Shown here: positions 42,142 through 50,735 of the stretch, piece after piece
Layout: every line of letters starts with the position of its first letter
How positions within the stretch are numbered: the stretch's first letter is position 1
Assembly (NCBI RefSeq): GCF_000685215.1
Contig: NZ_ARYJ01000004.1
Coordinates: forward strand, 1-64,000
Direction: 5' to 3'
Source of the DNA: Hyphomonas jannaschiana VP2
GTDB lineage: Bacteria > Pseudomonadota > Alphaproteobacteria > Caulobacterales > Hyphomonadaceae
Length of the DNA: 64,000 bases
The notes under the pieces: model-generated
What the model saw: the letters and a program-made list of their open reading frames with translations, nothing else
The model's database searches: none
Told to the model about the DNA's origin: nothing
Program-made: the position numbers and the translations under genes

Positions 42142-43255
42142 TCTCGACGCGCTCTTCGGCGAGATAGTCGGTCGAGCGCATTTCATGCAGTCGGCTGACG
42201 GTCCGCTCGAATTCGAAGGCACCATCGCCCTCCGGGTAAAGTGTTTCCGGCTCGGCGGCGGCGCTGGCGACCAGCTTGATCTTCGCTTCGTAAAGCGCAT
42301 CGATCAGTGCGACAAAGCGGGCGGCTTCATTGCGCTTTTCAGAGCCGAGCTGCGGGATGCCGCGCAGGATGATTGTGTGGAAGTTTGCCGCGATGGTGAG
42401 ATAGTCGCGCGAATAGAGTGGGCGGGCGCAAAGCTCGTCGAAGCTGAACCAGGCGACACCGGCCGCTTCGCGGCTGACTTCCAGTTTGCGGCCCTTCACG
42501 GTCAGTGTCACATGCTGGGCGTGCGCGCCCGAGGTAAGCCGGGTCCAGACCTCTTCCAGGGCAGCATCTGCCTCCGGCCCCAGCGGGGAATACCAGACCG
42601 GCGCAGCGATCAGCCGGTCCAGCCGGTAGTCACGGTCGGAGGCCAGATGAAAGATGTCGCAGCGGTCTTTCAGGTGCTGGATGAAAGGCATAAAGAGGGG
42701 GCGGTTGATGCCGTCCTTGTAAAGATCATCCGGCACGCGGTTGGAGGTCGCCACCATGGTCACACCGCGTGAGAACAGCTGGTCGAACAGGCGTGCGAGG
42801 ATCATGGCATCGGCGATTTGCGTCACCTGGAATTCGTCGAAACAGAGCAGCTGCGCTTCGGCGGCCACCTGCTTGGCGACCGGCGGGATAGGGTCGTCGC
42901 CTGCGCCTTTTACGCGCCACGGAGACCGCTTGCGCTCGCCTTCCGGCATCTTGCGCCAGGTGTCCAGCCGGTCCTGGATCTCGGCCATGAATTCGTGGAA
43001 GTGCACCCGGCGTTTCGCCTTCGGGGCAGCATCCTCGAAGAACAGATCCATCAGCATGGATTTGCCGCGGCCGACCCCGCCCCAGAGATAGAGGCCGCGC
43101 ACAGGCTCCGGCTTCGAGAACCAGCCGCCCTTTGGCGGATCGGCGAGGCGGCGGGCAAGGTCGTCCAGGCGTTCGGCCGCTTCGGCCTGCACCGGATCAT
43201 TGGTGAGGAGGCCCGCGTCCACACGTTCCCTGTACTGGCGGAGCACATTGGCCAT
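42128..43255 (-). CDS. zapE: Cell division ATPase ZapE (AFG1-like)
   Basis: A 375-residue AFG1-family AAA ATPase. Walker A is LYLWGGVGRGKSMLMDLF (residues ~55-70), Walker B LLCFDEFQVTQIADAMIL, sensor 1 VATSNRVPDDLY. ZapE associates with the Z-ring at late division in proteobacteria, and the mitochondrial homologue takes part in protein quality control. The start at 43255 begins the conserved VLRQYRERVDAGLL; sequence upstream in frame overlaps the rhomboid gene and is not credible. The gene follows the rhomboid gene by 8 bp, so they may share a transcript. Confidence 0.93.
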   Translation of the reverse strand: MANVLRQYRERVDAGLLTNDPVQAEAAERLDDLARRLADPPKGGWFSKPEPVRGLYLWGGVGRGKSMLMDLFFEDAAPKAKRRVHFHEFMAEIQDRLDTWRKMPEGERKRSPWRVKGAGDDPIPPVAKQVAAEAQLLCFDEFQVTQIADAMILARLFDQLFSRGVTMVATSNRVPDDLYKDGINRPLFMPFIQHLKDRCDIFHLASDRDYRLDRLIAAPVWYSPLGPEADAALEEVWTRLTSGAHAQHVTLTVKGRKLEVSREAAGVAWFSFDELCARPLYSRDYLTIAANFHTIILRGIPQLGSEKRNEAARFVALIDALYEAKIKLVASAAAEPETLYPEGDGAFEFERTVSRLHEMRSTDYLAEERVEISVD

Positions 43256-43263
43256 GGGCGGGA

Positions 43264-43878
43264 TCAGCCGAATTTTTCTGAGATCTGCTGGATCAGCTCG
43301 GAGAAGGATTCCGGACGCAGCAGCAGGGTGATCACGATACCCGCAAGGGCGCCGCCAAGATGGGCGCCATGCCCGATGATGGCATCCTCCCGCTTCGACA
43401 GGCCATAGCTGATGATGATGAAGATCACCGCATAGGCCCCGGCCCAGACCGGCAGGATGCCGAAAATGCCGATGGTCAGGAACGGGAAGATGATACCGAC
43501 GGCGGACATCAGGCCGGAAATCGCGCCGGACGCGCCGACGGCCCGGTAGTCCGGCTTGTTGCGCTTGTCGACAACATCCCACATCGATCCACCGAGGAGG
43601 GATCCGAAATACAGGATCAGAAAGCCCGTCGCCCCGAACACATGTTCCAGCCAGGGGCCGAAATAATAGAGCGTGATCATATTGGCGAACAGGTGCCATG
43701 TCGCGACATGCAGGAAGCCGGAGGTGATGACGCGGTGCCATTGGCGCTGTTCGCGGATCGGCCGGATCCAGAACGCGTTCTGGGTCACGAAGTCAGGCGA
43801 GGCAAAGCCGATCATGCTGGCGATAATATTCGCGAGCAGCAGGCTGGATGTAACCGGCGCAGCGGAGAAATATTCCAT
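43264..43878 (-). CDS. Rhomboid-family intramembrane serine protease
   Basis: A 204-residue protein with six membrane helices. The catalytic Ser lies in YRAVGASGAISGLMSA (GASG, residue ~116) and the catalytic His in GHGAHLGGALAGI (residue ~172). HRVITSGFLHVATWHLFANM is the conserved loop-1 and helix-2 region with the oxyanion-stabilising His and Asn. It would cleave single-pass membrane proteins within the bilayer. Transcribed toward zapE with an 8-bp gap. Confidence 0.93.
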   Translation of the reverse strand: MEYFSAAPVTSSLLLANIIASMIGFASPDFVTQNAFWIRPIREQRQWHRVITSGFLHVATWHLFANMITLYYFGPWLEHVFGATGFLILYFGSLLGGSMWDVVDKRNKPDYRAVGASGAISGLMSAVGIIFPFLTIGIFGILPVWAGAYAVIFIIISYGLSKREDAIIGHGAHLGGALAGIVITLLLRPESFSELIQQISEKFG

Positions 43879-43912
43879 ATTCTGGCAGTTTCCCGTCTGT
43901 ATCAGGCGAAAG

Positions 43913-43940
43913 AAAACCGCCCGGAAAAGCTTCCGAGCGG
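43913..43940 (-). terminator. Terminator of the single-domain response regulator
   Basis: CCGCCCGGAA (43917-43926) pairs with TTCCGAGCGG (43931-43940) over 10 positions (one G-T wobble) around AAGC. On the minus strand TTTT and further T follow. It lies between that gene's stop (43979) and the rhomboid start. Confidence 0.8.
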
Positions 43941-43978
43941 CTTAGCAAGCTCTGGCCCCGCAGGGCAAGCGTGTGGGA

Positions 43979-44422
43979 TCAGGCCGCGCGGACCGTCACA
44001 CCCTTGGCGTCGGCAGCGTCCGGCATCAGATCCATCAGGAAGTCCTCGAAACTGTCGGGGCGCTGGATGAAGCGATTGAACGGCAGGCCGGCCTTGAAAA
44101 TGGCTTCCGGGTGAATGTTGGCGCCGCAGCGCACAGCAGCTTCAACCGCCTGGTCGCGCGTATCCATGGAGGAGACGACGGCGATCCGGTATTTACCCAT
44201 ATTGGCGATGCGGGCGATCGTCATGTCCGGATCCATGGAGTCCGGCAAGCCGAGGTCCAGCACGACAAGGTCGAAACGTTCAAGACGCAGGCGCGATTCC
44301 GCAGCCATCAGCGTCGGTGCCATGACGAGGTCTACCTGAACACGCGAGCGGGCAGCCTTGTCCGCAGCGATGGCCAGCATGTCGCGCACCGGCGCGTGAT
44401 CTTCAACCCAGAGAACTTTCAT
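43979..44422 (-). CDS. Single-domain response regulator
   Basis: A 147-residue receiver-only protein. The acidic pocket is VLWVEDHAPVRD, the phosphoacceptor Asp is in LVVLDLGLPDS (residue ~57), Ser is in VVSSMD, and the usual C-terminal Lys appears in AIFKAGLPFNRF. No output domain is present, so it may work as a phosphate shuttle or by protein contact, like CheY or DivK. The ATG at 44422 directly precedes the receiver fold. It could partner with the stand-alone Hpt protein at 24739-25119. A terminator follows at 43913-43940. Confidence 0.85.
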   Translation of the reverse strand: MKVLWVEDHAPVRDMLAIAADKAARSRVQVDLVMAPTLMAAESRLRLERFDLVVLDLGLPDSMDPDMTIARIANMGKYRIAVVSSMDTRDQAVEAAVRCGANIHPEAIFKAGLPFNRFIQRPDSFEDFLMDLMPDAADAKGVTVRAA

Positions 44423-44679
44423 AAAATCTACCCCGAAGCCTTTCCTGTATGGCGGGTCCTTAACCTGCCCCCGATGTGCGTTCACTTTGCCACGCGCAGC
44501 TTACGGCTTAGTAAAGCGTTCCTTTCAGAAGTGTTGAAAACTCAACGAACTGCGATTGCCGGGCCTTCTCGCAAAAGAGGTCGGAATTCGCCCGAATCAC
44601 CTTGTAATCCGGGGCTGTTCGCGGCGCTTCCGCACGTATCGGGCTTGGCTTATGCTGTTTTCTGGAGAAACGCCCCGAC

Positions 44680-45582
44680 ATGAGTGATGAAACGCTCCCC
44701 CAGAAACCGCTCGCTCCGCGGAAATCCGCGTTCCTGGATGTGGAAACGCCGGATGACCTGCACATTGTGGATGTGCTGATCGAGGAGCGCTGCCCGAAAC
44801 TACGGGCGAGCCCCGCCTGGCCGCTGGTGCGCCCGGTGCTTTATTCCATGCTTGGTTATGACAAGGCCCGGCGCATGGCGGACGAGATCGTCCAGCTGAA
44901 CGGGCGCGACTCATTTGACCGCCTGTCCCGCCAGCTATCTTTCGATCTGTCTGTCGAGGGGATCGAGCGTCTGCCGCGCGAGGGCCGGCTGATCATTGCC
45001 GCCAACCATCCGACCGGCCTCGCCGACGGGGTGGCCGTCTGGGACCTGCTGAAACGCGTGCGCGAAGACATCATCTTTTTTGCGAATGCCGATGCGATCC
45101 GGGTCAATCCGAAGTTTGAGGATGTCATCATCCCGGTCGAGTGGGTGATGGAGAAACGTTCCCCCGCCAAGGCGCGAGAAACCCTGAAACGGGCAGGGGA
45201 GGCCTTCGCGGAAGAGAAGTGCGTTGTCATCTTTCCGTCCGGGCGCCTCGCGCGGAAGGAAGGCGACCGGCTGATCGAGAAGGACTGGTTCTCCACCGTC
45301 ATCGGCCTCGCGAAAAAGCAAAAGGCGCCAATCCTGCCGCTGAACCTCGATGCGTGGAATTCCCGGCTCTATTACCTGCTCTGCAATATCAGCGGAGAGC
45401 TGCGCGACATCACCCTGTTCCACGAACTGTTGAACAAGCAGGGCTCGAAAATGCGGATGACGTTCGGCCAGATGATCGACCCCGAGACGCTGCAGGGCGA
45501 CGCAAACGAGCTGACTGAAAAGCTGAAGGCGCACGTCGCCTATGAATTGCTGGAAGATCCAGGCGCCGAATTCCGGCCCTGA
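44680..45582 (+). CDS. 1-acylglycerol-3-phosphate acyltransferase-like protein (PlsC domain)
   Basis: A 300-residue acyltransferase. Motif I is IIAANHPTGLADG (NHx4D form with His and Asp near residues ~110-115), motif II is IIFFANADAIRVNPKFED, motif III is VVIFPSGRLARKEGD and motif IV ILPLNLDAWNS. The N-terminal ~80 residues are a helical extension also found in hemolysin-like acyltransferases. It probably acylates a lysophospholipid or ornithine lipid precursor at the inner membrane. The 257-bp upstream gap, shared with the response regulator, shows a small hairpin (GTTGA-AAAC-TCAAC at 44533-44546). Confidence 0.87.
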   Translation: MSDETLPQKPLAPRKSAFLDVETPDDLHIVDVLIEERCPKLRASPAWPLVRPVLYSMLGYDKARRMADEIVQLNGRDSFDRLSRQLSFDLSVEGIERLPREGRLIIAANHPTGLADGVAVWDLLKRVREDIIFFANADAIRVNPKFEDVIIPVEWVMEKRSPAKARETLKRAGEAFAEEKCVVIFPSGRLARKEGDRLIEKDWFSTVIGLAKKQKAPILPLNLDAWNSRLYYLLCNISGELRDITLFHELLNKQGSKMRMTFGQMIDPETLQGDANELTEKLKAHVAYELLEDPGAEFRP

Positions 45583-45585
45583 CGC

Positions 45586-46086
45586 TTAGCGCACAGCGAC
45601 GCGGTCGATGCGCAGCGGTTGCTCCGGGCAGGGGGCGGGCTGGCTCAGCGTGACCGGCTGGTCGCCTGCATGCCGGGCAGACCAGGCCGCGGCGGCTGAT
45701 AGCGTCCGGGCATCTGCGAACAGGTTGAGCAATCCGTCCAGCGCGTCCGCCGACGCGCGGGCAGACCGGGCGCCTTCGAGGGCTTCGAGCTGGTTTTCCG
45801 CTTCCTCGCCGAGGCTGAGGAAGCGGCAGCCGATGGTGGAGGGCACGCCGGCCTGCCTTGTCCAGGCGCCGAGGCGGGTGGCGTTAAACGCAAACCGCTC
45901 CACTTCGATCACATAATCATCGTCCAGCACCGGCAAACGGCCTTGCCGGGCCGTGTCCAGCAGGGGCGCCGAGTCGCTGGCGAGCGCCGTGGCTTTCGCG
46001 CCCCAGAGCTCGGCAAATTCCGGGCTGGCAGAGGCGGTTCCGGCCGCAAGGGCGAGTGCAGAGGCGATACAGATCTGTTTCAGCAT
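45586..46086 (-). CDS. Secreted hypothetical protein
   Basis: A 166-residue protein from ATG 46086, with a signal peptide (MLKQICIASALALAAGTASAS). The mature sequence is alpha-helical, Ala-rich and has two Cys (IGCRFLSL, PAPCPEQP). No family recognised. An in-frame extension to 46332 overlaps the divergent hydrolase gene and is rejected. Its stop is 3 bp from the stop of the convergent acyltransferase gene. Confidence 0.65.
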   Translation of the reverse strand: MLKQICIASALALAAGTASASPEFAELWGAKATALASDSAPLLDTARQGRLPVLDDDYVIEVERFAFNATRLGAWTRQAGVPSTIGCRFLSLGEEAENQLEALEGARSARASADALDGLLNLFADARTLSAAAAWSARHAGDQPVTLSQPAPCPEQPLRIDRVAVR

Positions 46087-46204
46087 GGGGCGGGGTGTCC
46101 CTTTTCGGGACAAAGTCCGCAAAAGCCGTGCCGGATGTGCCCCAAGGGCCGGGCTTGCCAGATGCCGGACGGCACCCCAGACTTCGCAAAAAGGGAAGAG
46201 ACGT

Positions 46205-47215
46205 ATGAGCGGGGAGAATAAGGGCATTGTCAGGGACCAGCCGCCGGAGATCCCTTCGGAAGGCGGGCCGCTGGCAGAGTTCAAAGGCGCCGTGCCGCCA
46301 GCGCCGGAATGGTTCCGCAAGGCGGTCGCCACGCCTTATGAGACCGGTTCGGTGGAGGTGCAGGGCGCGAAAGTGACCTACCAGCGCTGGGGCAGGCGCG
46401 GGGCGCCGGGCCTCTTGCTTGTGCATGGCAATGGTGCCCACGCTCATTGGTGGGATTTCATCGCGCCATACTTTGTCGAGGAGTACAATGTCGCCGCCAT
46501 TACCTTCGCGGGTATGGGCGACAGCGATTTCCGCGAAAGCTACAATATGGCGACCTTCGCGGAAGAAGAGGTCGCCGTGGCCGAAGCGGCGGGCCTCTTC
46601 GACGGGCCGACCAAGCCGATCATCGTGGCGCACTCTTTTGGCGGCTTCGTCACGCTGGTGACCGGCGCGAAATATGGCGACCGGTTCGACGGCATGGTCA
46701 TTGTCGACAGTCCGGTGAACCCGCCGGAGCGACCGCATCGCGGACCCGATCGCAAGGGCCGTCCGAACCGGGTCTATCCAGATCTCGCCGCTGCCCTCAG
46801 CCGGTTCCGCCTCGCCCCGCCGCAGCTCTGCGAGAACCTCTATGCCGTCGACTATATCGCCCGCTGGAGCCTGAAGAAGGCGGACGAAGGCGGCTGGACC
46901 TGGAAGTTCGATCCGATGATCTGGAAGCATTTCGACCCGGGCAAGGACCCCGGCGAATTACTACAGGCCGCGCGCTGCCGCGTCGCCATTATCCGGGGCG
47001 AGAACAGTTCACTGATGCCGGACGAGGTGCGTGAATACATGCGGAAACTGCTCGGATACCAGGTGCCATTCATTTCCATTCCGCATGCAGACCATCATGT
47101 CATGCTGGACCAGCCGATCGCCTTCGTGGCGGCGCTGAGAACGATGCTGGCGGAGTGGACCCATTCCGATCCGCACCGGACGGTCACTGAGGTGCGGCCG
47201 TCGTCTCAGGCATGA
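46205..47215 (+). CDS. Alpha/beta hydrolase
   Basis: A 336-residue alpha/beta hydrolase. The oxyanion region is LLLVHGNGAHAHWWD, the nucleophile elbow VAHSFGGFV (Ser near residue 153), and the catalytic His lies in SIPHADHHVMLDQP near residue 300. The aromatic lid segment (WKFDPMIWKHFDPG) is typical of epoxide- or ester-hydrolase relatives. AAGGGAAGAG precedes ATG 46205. The last 32 bp overlap the convergent lipoprotein hydrolase gene. Confidence 0.88.
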   Translation: MSGENKGIVRDQPPEIPSEGGPLAEFKGAVPPAPEWFRKAVATPYETGSVEVQGAKVTYQRWGRRGAPGLLLVHGNGAHAHWWDFIAPYFVEEYNVAAITFAGMGDSDFRESYNMATFAEEEVAVAEAAGLFDGPTKPIIVAHSFGGFVTLVTGAKYGDRFDGMVIVDSPVNPPERPHRGPDRKGRPNRVYPDLAAALSRFRLAPPQLCENLYAVDYIARWSLKKADEGGWTWKFDPMIWKHFDPGKDPGELLQAARCRVAIIRGENSSLMPDEVREYMRKLLGYQVPFISIPHADHHVMLDQPIAFVAALRTMLAEWTHSDPHRTVTEVRPSSQA

Positions 47216-49046
47216 AGCGGCCCGCCACGCCCAGCCACTGAACGATCCTTAGGGCCGATTGCCAGAGCGGCGCGTCGGGCGAGCCTATGGATTGCGCCTC
47301 TGCAGCCTGTTCGGACAGGACGAAAGCAGATTCCTCCACGCCCACACGGCGCATGGTCGTCATGGCTGTGGAAAAGGCCTTCTGGTCGCAGAACTCTGTC
47401 CGTGGACTGCCGAGCACCCATGCCACGGCATTGCCTTCCTCCCGCCGTCCGAGCAGGCAGCGCTGGTCCGGTTCAATGCTGAGCCAGAGGATGGCCTGGA
47501 AGTCAGTGAAGGCACCGCCGAATATGTCTGAATGGCCAAGCCCGCCATCGGAAACGGCGGAGGTGTCGATTGTGTTCAGGACCGGCAACAGGACCGGTTC
47601 GGCCGAGTCGCCCGCGCGGCGGCCCGTGCCATTGAACCGCCGGGACGCCTGAAGCGCCCGGTCCTTTGAGCTGGCATAGAGGGTGAAGTCATCGGCGAGG
47701 CTGTCGATGGCCGAGACGCGTTCTATGAAGTCGTCCGCATCCACATCGGGGGAGGCGAAGATCACTTCGTTGAACAGTTTCTCACCCGGCCGGTCACGCG
47801 ACATCTGTTCCAGCGCGAGGGTCAGGAATTCGTTCCCCATCGAATGGGCGACCACGCTGATCCGTTCGGCGCCGGTCCGGTCCGCCAGGATCAGCAGGAA
47901 GTCTTCAAGGTCCTTCACGGCCTCTTCGGTGATCTGCGAACGGTCTGCCTTGTAGCCGAACAGGCTACCTGCCGAGGGCCAGGAATAGAAAGCCGTCGCG
48001 CCATCGACTTCGAGGTCGACGGAAAGCTGCGCCGTGCGCTCGATACCGGCATCGAACTTGGTGTTGTAGCCATGGATGAAGACAAAGATCTCACGGCGCT
48101 TGGACTTGGCGAGCTCCAGCTTCATCTCGCGGACAAAGGCTTCCATGTCCGGATGGATCTTCATGTCGCCGACGATGACGTGCCGGGCCGGATCCGGGCG
48201 GACGTCGAAGCGCAGCACGCTCGGTTTCGGAATCTCTCCAAGCGAGCGGTTGCGCGGAACCGAGACGATCACCGTTCCGGTTTCCAGCTTGCCCCGCTCG
48301 CTGCCGTAATAGGTGCGGGCATCCAGCACGGGCTTGCCGTCGACCATGAGGAGTTCACCGGGATCGGGCGCGCGGTCCGTGCCATAGAAGACTTTGACGA
48401 GATCGAAGTCAGGTTCCTCGCCAAAGACGCGAGGCGACAGGCGGCGTCCTGATGGCATGGCCGCGCCGGTATCGCGGCCGCGCTCGACACTGTCGGCGAG
48501 TGCCAGTTCCATGTCCTGCAGAGTCGCGAAGCCGCCGGCCATGGCGATGGCCGGCATGTCCAGCCCGTTCGCCTTGGCGAAGGCGAGCAGGGGGGCAAGG
48601 CGCGGATGGTCGATGCCGAGATGCTGTGTCACGAGTCCCACGGCGCGGCCGGTATGGATGCTTGCGCTGCTGGTATCGCCAGCAGCGGCGGCAATCTCCG
48701 CCATGCGGCCTTCGAGGTTGATGAGGCGGGCCCAATCCGGCTCGGGAGCTGCGGCTTCCTTGTCGGCGACACCCTGATAAGCGGCGAGGGCGCCTTGGGT
48801 ATCGCCTTCGCGGGCGAGCAGGTCCGCCAGGTCCAGCGTCAGGGCATCGTCGGTTGCCGGATCGGCGAGCAGCGTGTGGGCGAGCGACAGCATGGCATCG
48901 TGGTCACCGGCGGCTTCGGCATCGCCCAGTTCGACCAGCAGATCGCGCGGCGGTGCAGCCGGGGCAGGCGTTTGCGGAGGCGGAGTGGCGCAGGCGGCAA
49001 GAATTGCCAGCAGCGTGGCCATCAGTGTGACGCGAATGCTGTTCAT
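47184..49046 (-). CDS. Lipoprotein alpha/beta hydrolase (DUF900 family) with helical N-terminal domain
   Basis: A 620-residue lipoprotein (lipobox ILAAC near residue 19). Residues ~40-190 form a TPR-like helical region (DALTLDLADLLAREGDTQGALAAYQG). The hydrolase domain (~215-510) is of the DUF900 type: VKVFYGTDRAPDPGEL, IFVFIHGYNTKFDAG and the nucleophile elbow VVAHSMGNEF. The combination suggests an envelope esterase whose helical part recruits partners. The substrate is unknown. Start 49046 chosen because the lipoprotein signal begins there. Confidence 0.87.
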   Translation of the reverse strand: MNSIRVTLMATLLAILAACATPPPQTPAPAAPPRDLLVELGDAEAAGDHDAMLSLAHTLLADPATDDALTLDLADLLAREGDTQGALAAYQGVADKEAAAPEPDWARLINLEGRMAEIAAAAGDTSSASIHTGRAVGLVTQHLGIDHPRLAPLLAFAKANGLDMPAIAMAGGFATLQDMELALADSVERGRDTGAAMPSGRRLSPRVFGEEPDFDLVKVFYGTDRAPDPGELLMVDGKPVLDARTYYGSERGKLETGTVIVSVPRNRSLGEIPKPSVLRFDVRPDPARHVIVGDMKIHPDMEAFVREMKLELAKSKRREIFVFIHGYNTKFDAGIERTAQLSVDLEVDGATAFYSWPSAGSLFGYKADRSQITEEAVKDLEDFLLILADRTGAERISVVAHSMGNEFLTLALEQMSRDRPGEKLFNEVIFASPDVDADDFIERVSAIDSLADDFTLYASSKDRALQASRRFNGTGRRAGDSAEPVLLPVLNTIDTSAVSDGGLGHSDIFGGAFTDFQAILWLSIEPDQRCLLGRREEGNAVAWVLGSPRTEFCDQKAFSTAMTTMRRVGVEESAFVLSEQAAEAQSIGSPDAPLWQSALRIVQWLGVAGRFMPETTAAPQ

Positions 49047-49079
49047 GCGGCGTCCTCCTCCCGAACGAGAGGGGATATT

Positions 49080-49112
49080 AAAAAGCGCGCGCCCCGCCTG
49101 CAACAGGGCGCG
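49080..49112 (-). terminator. Terminator of the GNAT-nitrilase gene
   Basis: CGCGCCC (49088-49094) pairs with GGGCGCG (49106-49112) and on the minus strand TTTTT follows (49084-49080). It lies just past the stop at 49116. Confidence 0.7.
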
Positions 49113-49115
49113 GGG

Positions 49116-50666
49116 TCAGTCCGTCTTCTTCCACTTCACGGAGTAAAGGTCGAACCGGCGGTCTTTCAGGTTCTGAACGGCGCCGGACTGGCGGGCCGTC
49201 AGCAGGTCTGACAGGGAAAGGTCCGCCAGTGCGATGGTCTCGGTATTGGGCGCTGTGTCGGCGGCCACACCATCGCGGGCGAAGGGGAAGTCCGACGGCG
49301 TCAGGATACAGCTTTCGGCATAGTGGATGTCCATGTTCTCCACATTCGGCAGGTTTCCGACCACGCCGGAGAGGGCGACATAGCACTGGTTCTCCACCGC
49401 ACGGGCCTGGCAGCAATAGCGTACCCGCATGTAGCCGCGGCGCTCATCGGTGCAGAAGGGCACGAACAGCATCAGCGCGCCCTGGTCGACCAGGTGGCGG
49501 GCGAGTTCCGGGAATTCGGAATCGTAGCAGATCATCACGCCGATCGGGCCGCAGTCTGTCTGGATGGCAAGCGCGCCTTCGCCGCCCTTGATATTCCACC
49601 ACATCCGTTCCGACGGGGTCGGGTGCAGCTTCTGCTGGGTGTGGACCGAGCCATCGCGCAGGAAGACATAGGAGATGTTCAGGACATCGCCGTTTTCCAT
49701 CATGCTGGGGTGCGTGCCGCCGATGATATTGACGTTGTAGGAGACGGCCAGCTTCTCCATGAATTCGATGAAGCGCGGCGTGTATTCGGTGATCTTCTCG
49801 ATGGCCTCCACCGGACCGAGCGGCCGGTGTTCCAGCGACAGGAGCTGCAGGGTGAAAAGCTCCGGGAAAACAACGAAGTCCGATTTGTAGTCCGACGCGA
49901 TGTCGGTGAAATATTCGATCTGCTGTTCGAACTCGTCGATGGAGTTGATCTTGCGCATCTGGAACTGGACGGTCGCGATGCGGACGCGTTCAGGCAGGGA
50001 GGTGTCGCCGAGGCCGGGCTTGGCCTGGATCTTGTCCTGCTCCAGCGGGTTTTCCCAGATCATGTGCGTGGCGCAATCCTTCGACTGGGGGTCGCCCACC
50101 AGATAGTTGCGCATGACGCCGATCGGCTTGAAGCCCTGGCGCAGCTGGAAATTGATCACCGGATCCTTGAGCTTCTGGTCGACCACCGCATCGACATAAT
50201 CCTGCGGGTTCGGATACTCCTTCGCATGACGGGCATAGCCGGGCATGCGGCCGCCGAAGACAATACCTTTCAGCTCCAGCCACTGGCAGAGTTCTCTCCG
50301 TACCCGGTAGAAGCGCTCGCCGATACGCAGGCGGCGGTAGTCCGGATGGACCATCACATCCATGCCGTACAGCATGTCGCCTTCCGGGTCGTGACGGGCC
50401 GCGAAGCCCACGCCGGTGATTTCGTTCCAGGTGTGCGGCTTCAGCGCGACGTCACTGGAGATCATGAAAGTGGCGCAGTAGCCAACGATGACGCCTTCAT
50501 ATTCGGCGACGAACTGGCCGTCCGGGAAGCGGTTGATCTGGCCGAACAGTTCGCTTCGGGCATAGCCCATGCCGGGGCCGTAGACGCGCTCGGACACTTC
50601 CATGATGCCGGGAATGTCGCGGACCTCGGCATTGCGGACGATGAGCTTGGCGGGTTTGTTTGACAT
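49116..50666 (-). CDS. Fusion of GNAT acetyltransferase and carbon-nitrogen hydrolase
   Basis: A 516-residue two-domain protein. Residues ~5-215 are a GNAT-like acetyltransferase with YGMDVMVHPDYRRLRIGERFY as acetyl-CoA site. Residues ~230-500 are a nitrilase-superfamily amidohydrolase with the E-K-C triad: Glu in VVFPELFTLQ, Lys in QQKLHPTPSERMWW and Cys in GVMICYDSEFPE. This GNAT-nitrilase fusion is a known but uncharacterised family. One domain could acylate an amine and the other cleave an amide. The substrate is unknown. It stands alone, transcribed with its own terminator. Confidence 0.93.
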   Translation of the reverse strand: MSNKPAKLIVRNAEVRDIPGIMEVSERVYGPGMGYARSELFGQINRFPDGQFVAEYEGVIVGYCATFMISSDVALKPHTWNEITGVGFAARHDPEGDMLYGMDVMVHPDYRRLRIGERFYRVRRELCQWLELKGIVFGGRMPGYARHAKEYPNPQDYVDAVVDQKLKDPVINFQLRQGFKPIGVMRNYLVGDPQSKDCATHMIWENPLEQDKIQAKPGLGDTSLPERVRIATVQFQMRKINSIDEFEQQIEYFTDIASDYKSDFVVFPELFTLQLLSLEHRPLGPVEAIEKITEYTPRFIEFMEKLAVSYNVNIIGGTHPSMMENGDVLNISYVFLRDGSVHTQQKLHPTPSERMWWNIKGGEGALAIQTDCGPIGVMICYDSEFPELARHLVDQGALMLFVPFCTDERRGYMRVRYCCQARAVENQCYVALSGVVGNLPNVENMDIHYAESCILTPSDFPFARDGVAADTAPNTETIALADLSLSDLLTARQSGAVQNLKDRRFDLYSVKWKKTD

Positions 50667-50735
50667 GACTGCCTTTCTGGGCTGCCTGGCTGTTCAGCTT
50701 TCCGCCTTGTCTGCCACAAGCGGATTGAGAGAGTC

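Noticed and set aside
49323-50663. Long antisense frame over the GNAT-nitrilase gene
   Set aside because: Same reason: low-complexity His/Asp/Val-rich translation and no family, while the other strand carries intact catalytic motifs.
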